64,000 bases of DNA. Source: Torreya grandis (lineage: Eukaryota > Streptophyta > Pinopsida > Cupressales > Taxaceae). Below, in pieces: positions 57,061-64,000 of this stretch; the first letter of the stretch is position 1, and every line of letters begins with the position of its first letter. The notes under the pieces are model-generated. The model saw only the letters and a program-made list of their open reading frames with translations, had not been told where the DNA came from and searched no databases. The stretch lies in assembly GCA_037957365.1 (NCBI GenBank), contig JARHVA010000666.1:993501-1057500 (forward strand), written 5' to 3'. A program made the translations under genes and the position numbers.

Positions 57061-59899
57061 ATGTTTTACAATCTATGGTCAATTTAGGGAAGAAATTATT
57101 GATGAGTATGCAAGGTAATGTATGCATCAAAAATTTATAGGGTGTGATATTTACAACATGATATCCAATGATGATGTAATGATTTCCTAATTTACGCTCA
57201 TGTGAGTTTTCTCTAAAATTTTAGTCCCTACTCTCTCACTATTTTCACACTTAAACCATTTCTAAACCCTTTTTTTTAAATATTTTTGACTTCTTTTTTG
57301 TTGATTTTAAAAACATTTATCTAAGGACAAAATTGCCTTTCTTGGTGATAGAACCCCATGGTCCATTACGAAACCACCGATAAAATGACATAATCATCAT
57401 GATAATTTTATAAAGCATTGCAATGATTATATCCTAATAGGGTGGTTCTTTTTTAAATATAGAGCGATTTTGTAACTTTATAGGATAGTTTTATCCACAT
57501 AAGTGGTAGTTACATAACCACCCCCCAAAAACAAGGGTGGTTCTATCACTATTGTTTCACTTTCTAATGTTAGATATCGAGACTCATTCCTTGATGCATT
57601 TTACATGCTTATTATCATGTTTCTTGATTTTTTGCCTCCAATCAGGATCAACTCACTCCCTTTATTTTTAATCTCTTGTAAGTTCAACTCCCAATTTAAA
57701 TGAGTTAAACTCCTTCATATAACCTCTCTTTCTCTTCTATAAGTAAGCCAATTTTGGCTTGATTTTAGATCTAAATTTTGTATTGAAGATTGATGTTTTC
57801 AAGTTATATAGAACTTGATCCCGCCTAATTTCAAATTTATAAAAACTTTTGATCCAACTTTAATCATTTTTGTGTTCATTCTACATAGTTTTCAAAGAAT
57901 ATATTTTATACAAATTAGTAACTAGTGCTTTGTTATTTGTGAATCAACTTAGCCACTATTCAACTACGCTTCTTTTCAAGTATATTGTGTCTTTATTTCC
58001 ATATTTCCATTTCATTCTTTTTTCTAAGAGTTCCAAGGACTTTGATTGATCAATAAAGGAGCTAGATCCATGAGGAAAACTTTTATTATAGCAAATCTTT
58101 GCTTTTATCTGATCTACATCGTGATTAGGTTGGGAGTTTATAGCTTATATTTTTTTTCTTCAGTAGATTAGATTATATTAATATATTTTATTTTACTAGC
58201 TTAGATTTATATATTGAAATGATAAATTTGATAGGAAAATAATTCTTCTCTCCCTTGTCTTTGCATAGAAATATTAGCTAGTCTCTTTATTTCTTGCAAC
58301 CATTCAATAGAATATTTTAGAACATATATGTTTGATTCCAAACCCTAGGTAGATATTATAAAACAAATAAAACACTTTCAGCTATATTCATAATCAATTT
58401 TCAATTCCAAAATAAACTCTTATTCACACACAAACAAATACACTAGCAAGTAGAAAACCCTAGTCAAACCTAGGTAATAAATATGTGTTGTTTTGATCTT
58501 GATTCTCTTTGTTTTAATAAATTAAAATTGTTGTTTTTATCTTACTAATTCAAAAAATCAGAATTAAGATATTTATTTTATTTTAAGAAAATCATTCAAA
58601 CCTAGTGTACATCCACCTAGAAATACTAAAACTCAGTTTGGCTTGCATTGACAAAGAAAACTACTGAATACTTTGTAGTATTTCTACTTAGGATATTGAT
58701 TTGATTTTTAATTTAATTTCATGTTATAAAACCTTAGTTTTCACAATAGATCCATTCATAAAAAATATGAAAATATAAAAACAATTTTATTTAGTTTTCA
58801 TCTAGAAAAGTTAGAAATCACAACTTGCATTTGTTAGGGTAGATTTTATTTTCAGTATTGCATGAATCCAAAAATCAAGAAAAGGATAAAAATAATCACC
58901 TCTCTCTCTTTGCTTTTATGATTCTTTATTTCTTTATTTTTATCACTTTCATTTCAGCAATCGGTTTAGTTTTAATTTATTTTCAAAAACCTTATCAAAA
59001 TGCACACAAATACAAAAACAATCAACAATTAAAACCCTATCAAAATGTACATAAGTACACAAATAATTCCTAAACAAAAGCTTTCTCAATATGAATACAA
59101 GAAAAATCCTTGATTACACATTTGAAACAAGCTATACACTTATTCATTACTAAACAACCTTTCTCTACCATTAGATGACACTCATTGCGCCTCTTTATCC
59201 TCATAATGCTAGTCCATTTCCTAGAGTGCATGTTCCTATTCCAACAAGTGCACTTTAGAGTGACATCAATTTTGAGCTTAGGTTTTAGGTTTTTCACTTC
59301 ACACATAGTTTAGATCTTATCCTTGGCTAGTTTGAATCCCTAGCTAGACAATCTAGGCATGTAGTCCCCTTTAATAGGACTTCTCTATATTCTACCCTAC
59401 CAAGTAAATAACCTTAAAATCTAATCCTTCCATATTCTTTTTCCTTTGTCCTTGGGTTTGGTCTCATCCTATTTCATTTAGGCCACCCATCATTTTCCAT
59501 TACATTGGTTGTCTTGTCCAGACCTCAAAAAGTCAAGCACAAAGTTTATCATGTATATCAATTGGTGAACCTGACATGAAAGGAATATCCTTTTACATAT
59601 CCCTCTTTTCTCTCTTCTCTCCATTTTTTATTTTTATTCATAGTCCAAGAGTATTATATACTCCTTAAATATTTATAGTCAAGACATTTTTGAGAGAACT
59701 ATAGAATTTGAAACTTATAGGAGGAGTCTTCACCCTAGTGGCAAAGGCTCCCTTCATAGTTAGAATAAAAACATTCCTCCATAAAATTTGGAATCCCAAT
59801 ATCAAAACCATCCTTCCAACTCATAAAATATATCAAGAGTAGTGATTCATGAGCTATGGGATCCATTAGAAACTACCAACAATCACCTTGAGTTTAACA
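57061..59899. other. Unassigned AT-rich DNA, possibly LTR and leader of the downstream gypsy element
   Basis: Apart from the possible MITE I see no gene. The stretch 59090-59600 has long non-repetitive text leading into the gag relic, as an untranslated leader would. The frames at 58858-59073 (plus) and 59070-59306 (minus) have no motif. No matching LTR pair was found in the window. Confidence 0.4.
57339..57552. repeat. Possible MITE: 214 bp bounded by imperfect inverted repeats
   Basis: GGTGATAGAACCCC near 57344 and its near reverse complement GGGTGGTTCTATCACTA (57536-57552) bound an AT-rich core with further short inverted pieces (ATCCACATAAGTGGTAG near 57493). The target duplication is not clear, so the call is tentative. 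Confidence 0.35.
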
Positions 59900-62350
59900 A
59901 CATGTCCTTCAATGATGAAAATGGGAACCACCATCCATTAGAAACCACCAACACTCATATTGTAACCTAACCATCCATTAGCCTACAAATCCTTGATGCC
60001 CAAAGTGTAATAATATGTGACCAATACATTGATATAATCCATAATTTGGAAGATGGGCTAAGTATAATTCAAATGGATTTACATCCTTCTCTAAATAACC
60101 AAAACATCACCAACCCACATGAGCAACACCCAATAGCTCCTCCAAAGGCCTCTAACCCCAATCAATCTATTGTTGGTCATCAAATCATACCTCCTATAGT
60201 TTATACCAAAGAGGTCACTAGAACCACCATTCTTTCTTCCCAAAATGAACTCATCTCAACCTTGGTGGGTTGCATTTGAGATTTAGAGAGTAATAAAGCC
60301 TCTCTAAATCAAGGGATGGCCAAAAATCCATCTAATCAAGGTTATTCCTATCATAATATTACCTAAAAACAACTTACTAACTATTGATGTATCCATATAA
60401 CCCACCTCTCATCAATCATGCCTCAAACTAATATCTTGGGGACATCTTTACTCATGGCATCCCCAATACCCTACTTCTAACATTACTCCATCTTACCAAA
60501 TCCCTCCTCAAATTTTTATGTGAAGTGTTTACACTTATGTTCTTCCCCATAATATGGTGGCTAATGATCTTCCACCCTACATCCCTTCGATTTATGTTCC
60601 ACCCATGGATACTCCCTTTTATAAACCAACCAACTACTACCTTATACAACTTTGAGTTATATGATACCCATGTATACTCTTCCCCAATAAACACCTAACC
60701 TATATTTGTATAAAACTCTTCCTCTTTAATATCATATGTCCTTTAAATCTACTCAACTAGATATCTATTTCTCAGCCTATTCCATACCACCCTACCAAGC
60801 ACCCTCTTATCCTCCTAGCAGTTAGACAAATAACCCAATCCAAACCCACCTATTAAATATTATTTTATTGTGCCTTTAATAGAATCAAATGACATAATGA
60901 CATACATTTAGTACTTGAAATAACCCTCAATCACAATATACAAGGAATTATTATATTGTGTCCTCTACCTAACCTCCCCAAATTCAAGGGAGAAGGAGAT
61001 ACTAACGTACATGTCAAGGCATATGCTACTAATGTTTGATAAATATTACCTTGGGATGGGGTGGTTTAAATTTTTTTCCCAAAGACCCTTGAAATAATAT
61101 CCCTCGATGGGATTACTTCCTTGAGGGGTACATACATTCTTTTCACCAACTCATGGCTAAGTTTTTCAAAGCTTTCGATATTAACAAACTCCTAAAGACT
61201 GATATATGAGAGTTCTTACACATTAAGAAAGAGCAAAATGAATCAACTATCCATTTCATTATGAGATAAAGACAAATATTATATCCATCTACCAACATGC
61301 CACACATGAACCAAACAAAACTATGTGATCTCTTCTTGCACTCCATTAACAAGGAGACAAGAGAAGATATGAAAAAATTCCCCCATCGATCATACAAAAG
61401 AGCACTTGAAAGTGACCTCAAAATAAATCAAGTGGCCATTGATAGTGATTGTATAACTCATGGGACCAATGACAAGATAGTCATACCAAACTAGAATAAT
61501 ATAATTTAGCAAAACTCTAATCAGAACAACTCCAATAATCAAGGTCCGAAGATTCTAAAAAGGAAATATAATGCCACCACATATGGCATCATAGATAAAA
61601 ATAATAGGGTGAATTTGGTTAACAAAAATCCACCTCAACCTGTGAACAATAATAATAATTCCAAAAATAATAACATAGGTGTGAGGAATTAAAAGCCTCC
61701 ACCTACCATTCATGTGGTTGACTTTAATCACCCTCCTCATCACACCCAATGGCAAAACTACAACCAAGGAAAATTTCAAAATTAGTTCCAAAAAATTGAA
61801 TGTAATCAAAATAAACATTTATATTATAATAATAATTATCAAGGGATCGATTAGTAAGTCCAACATCAAAGGCCTCAGGACTATGATCCTAATGCCTACT
61901 GCCTTTTTCATAAAATCATTGGTCATGATAATCATGTCGTAGGGAATACACCAAGTTCATTCAAAGACTCCCTAAGAACTAATAACCAAAAATTATAGAC
62001 ATGTTCCTAGGGAATGTTGATGTAAACCATCAAGCCCAATCAACTGGTCCTATGGCACCTCAAAATATTAACTTGGGAATTTATCAAAACCTATTTCTAG
62101 ACCATCAACAACACACCATCCCAAATGAATCATAGGTTAATCAAGCTAACCAGTCATGACCAATTGGTACTCATGATGTTGAGGCCTCTACCTCTAATAC
62201 AATCAACCTCGATGTGGCTCCCCAACTAGGATCACAATCAAAACCCCACACGATAGGAGTTGTGGAACTCAAAGCTGAGGAAGATGTAAAAACCATTAAT
62301 CAAACTAGGGAGTTGTTAGCAGAAGTTTTTGGAAAACCCTTCAAAACATG
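59900..62350 (+). pseudogene. Ty3/gypsy gag relic
   Basis: At 60965-61025 the plus strand reads LPNLPKFKGEGDTNVHVKAY, the typical start of the plant gypsy capsid domain. It is followed, after frame breaks, by FFPKTLEIISLDG, later QLMAKFFKAF and TRRQEKI-like pieces. Near 61880 YDPNAYCLFHKIIGHDNHVV resembles the C-x-x-H-x-x-x-x-H region after the capsid in Athila- and Tat-like elements. Protease, RT and integrase are not in the window; they may lie to the right or be lost. The open part at 60046-60279 is a Pro/Asn-rich N-terminal region. Confidence 0.65.
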
Positions 62351-64000
62351 ATAATACAGGGATAACTTATGTAAGAAGTGAAAAAAGTAAACAATAGATA
62401 GAAATTTAGATTGAATCTATTCATTAACATGCAAAGTAGAGATTGTTTATGCTTAGAAATACATATTTATTATAATCAAAATAGTCGATATAAATTATAT
62501 GACTAATAGATTTAAACAAATAGAGTATTCACTATGCATAAAAAAATGATAAAAGACATAGTGAAACCATTTTAGAATGATATCTATTAATCTCTATCAC
62601 ATTGTAACCATATCCAAATACAATTGAGTGATATATATAGAGTTTTACAAAGTGTTGTCACTTCATATTTTAGTCTCTCACTATGCCAAAAAGGAAAGAC
62701 TCTTTGCACTCTAAAGTCTATTGTTATGCTCACAAAGGCTGAATACATACAAAAAGATATGCAAAAGATAAAATAGTTTAAGTCACACATGTGCCCATCA
62801 ATTATACTCTATGATTTTGGTATCTATGTTCTACTCCCAACATTTTCCTAAACTTAAATAGTTGTTTCATCTCGAGAAAAATTCACAACAAGGTATCATG
62901 ATCTTAAGCTTGAGATGAGGAACTAAATAAAAAACAAGAGTTGTGTTTATCACTCCAGGTGACATTGACTGGTGTTCACCCTTTATGCACTAATTAGCCA
63001 CCCTTTCAAGTTTTAAACTAAGTAGCATACTAGCCTACCACCCTTGCAGGTTTTCAATAGACTAGCCTAACTAGGTGGCCACCTTTTATAGGTTTTTAAC
63101 TAGCCTGACCCGCTCCTAATGCTTAAGGCCATTCTAAAAAATTATGAAAAAACTTGTGAAAACTAAAAAATTTAAATTGTGTAGTGCCTACTAAGCAGGT
63201 GGTGGCATGTTATAAGTTGTTTATGTATTAGGTTTATATGATGATGGTTATGTTTGAGCTACAAATGAAGCACTTGATTTTATAGAATCCATTGGTGGAG
63301 GATGTGTTGGCTATTAGATTATTGGCTACGAACTTGTGGCAGTTTTCTTCTACCGAAGCACCTATTATAACTATTATGGAGGGATGAATTGAGGCTTGTC
63401 AATAAGTTTTGCAATGGAAGGATTAATTTGGGACAAATATTACTTAAGAATTTTATAGTTAGTCAACACTTCCCACACCATAGTGACCAATGTGCATAAC
63501 AAGACTTAAATCACCATCAAATTTTGAATATCATCGTATTCTACAATGGTGATGAATGCCCTAGAATTTGACACTTTGATCTAGATGTCCTAGAATAGCT
63601 CCTCCAATTGGTTTGCATGCCTCTACATTTGAATTTCATCAAATAGAATGCACATAATCTCATTTTTATAGGTCTGTAATTTTTTCATGACATTAGCCCA
63701 TGAATCAAGTAATTATTTAAGTGCACTATTCATTGATTCAAATGTAAGTGAATGATCTTCCATCATAGCTTTAGCTTTGTCCACCATATATAACTCTTAC
63801 ATAGTTCGAGACAATGAATTGGTAAGTTACTACTTCCAATTCAACATTCCATGTGTGATCTACTTGGCTTGGAGGAAAACGTATCCATAACTTGTTCATA
63901 TTATTCCAAGAGCTCACATGTTGCCTCTATTTATACTTTGATGTTTTTCCCTTGAGCTCGTAGTAATTGTAACTTATATGCAACCAACAAGTATTTTTTT
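62351..64000. other. Unassigned AT-rich DNA with a small degenerate repeat
   Basis: Three diverged copies of 'ccacccttncaggttttnaactagcctan' lie at 62985-63120, about 45-60 bp apart. 63240-63420 has coding-like composition but no recognised motif. The minus frame at 62587-62790 is unsupported. No LTR end was identified before the window closes. Confidence 0.45.

Noticed and set aside
1..64000. CRISPR array, tRNA, rRNA or bacterial operon
   Set aside because: No regularly spaced identical repeats with unique spacers, no cloverleaf or rRNA signature, and gene structure with GT-AG introns shows a eukaryotic nuclear origin.

Overview
The window reads as nuclear DNA of a seed plant with a large, repeat-filled genome. 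It is AT-rich and almost entirely decayed retrotransposons: Ty3/gypsy, Ty1/copia and plant L1-type LINEs, with several nested in one another. Only two short stretches look like ordinary host genes. Both encode small heavy-metal-associated isoprenylated plant proteins (HIPP family) with GT-AG introns. A gymnosperm is my best guess, from the density of old nested elements and the very long LTR, but the sequence does not prove it. No bacterial features, tRNA, rRNA or CRISPR array were seen.

Layout. 1-10565 is a dead Ty3/gypsy element with a 5' LTR cut by the window edge, a Met-type primer site, gag-PR-RT-RNaseH-IN remnants, a polypurine tract and a 4.3-kb 3' LTR that carries its own internal tandem duplication and hairpins. 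10566-16730 holds LTR-like debris. 16735-27110 is a plus-strand LINE (LINE-1) split by a 4.4-kb non-autonomous copia element (20842-25238, minus strand, 5-bp target duplication GCTGC). At 27526-27887 is a truncated HIPP gene.

29110-45050 is a four-level nest. A 120-bp tandem array is split by an LTR element (29620-43998). That element is split by a minus-strand LINE of the LINE-1 family (LINE-2). LINE-2 is split in turn by a second copy of the same copia family (36441-40882, target duplication TTTCG). Then come a 39-bp minisatellite (46598-46835), a strand-asymmetric low-complexity tract, and a LINE ORF1 fragment (50790-51370). The intact HIPP gene lies at 52288-52906 in the only clearly CpG-rich stretch. 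The rest, 53000-64000, holds a copia RNase H fragment, a short tandem array, a transposase-like relic, a gypsy gag relic and unassigned AT-rich DNA.

The most unusual signal is the copia family. Two independent insertions share the same internally deleted structure. Both carry clusters of a 12-bp palindrome (ACCGACGTCGGT and variants) in both LTRs and again inside the element, where integrase would be expected. Both also carry an extra primer-site-like inverted repeat beside the true primer binding site.
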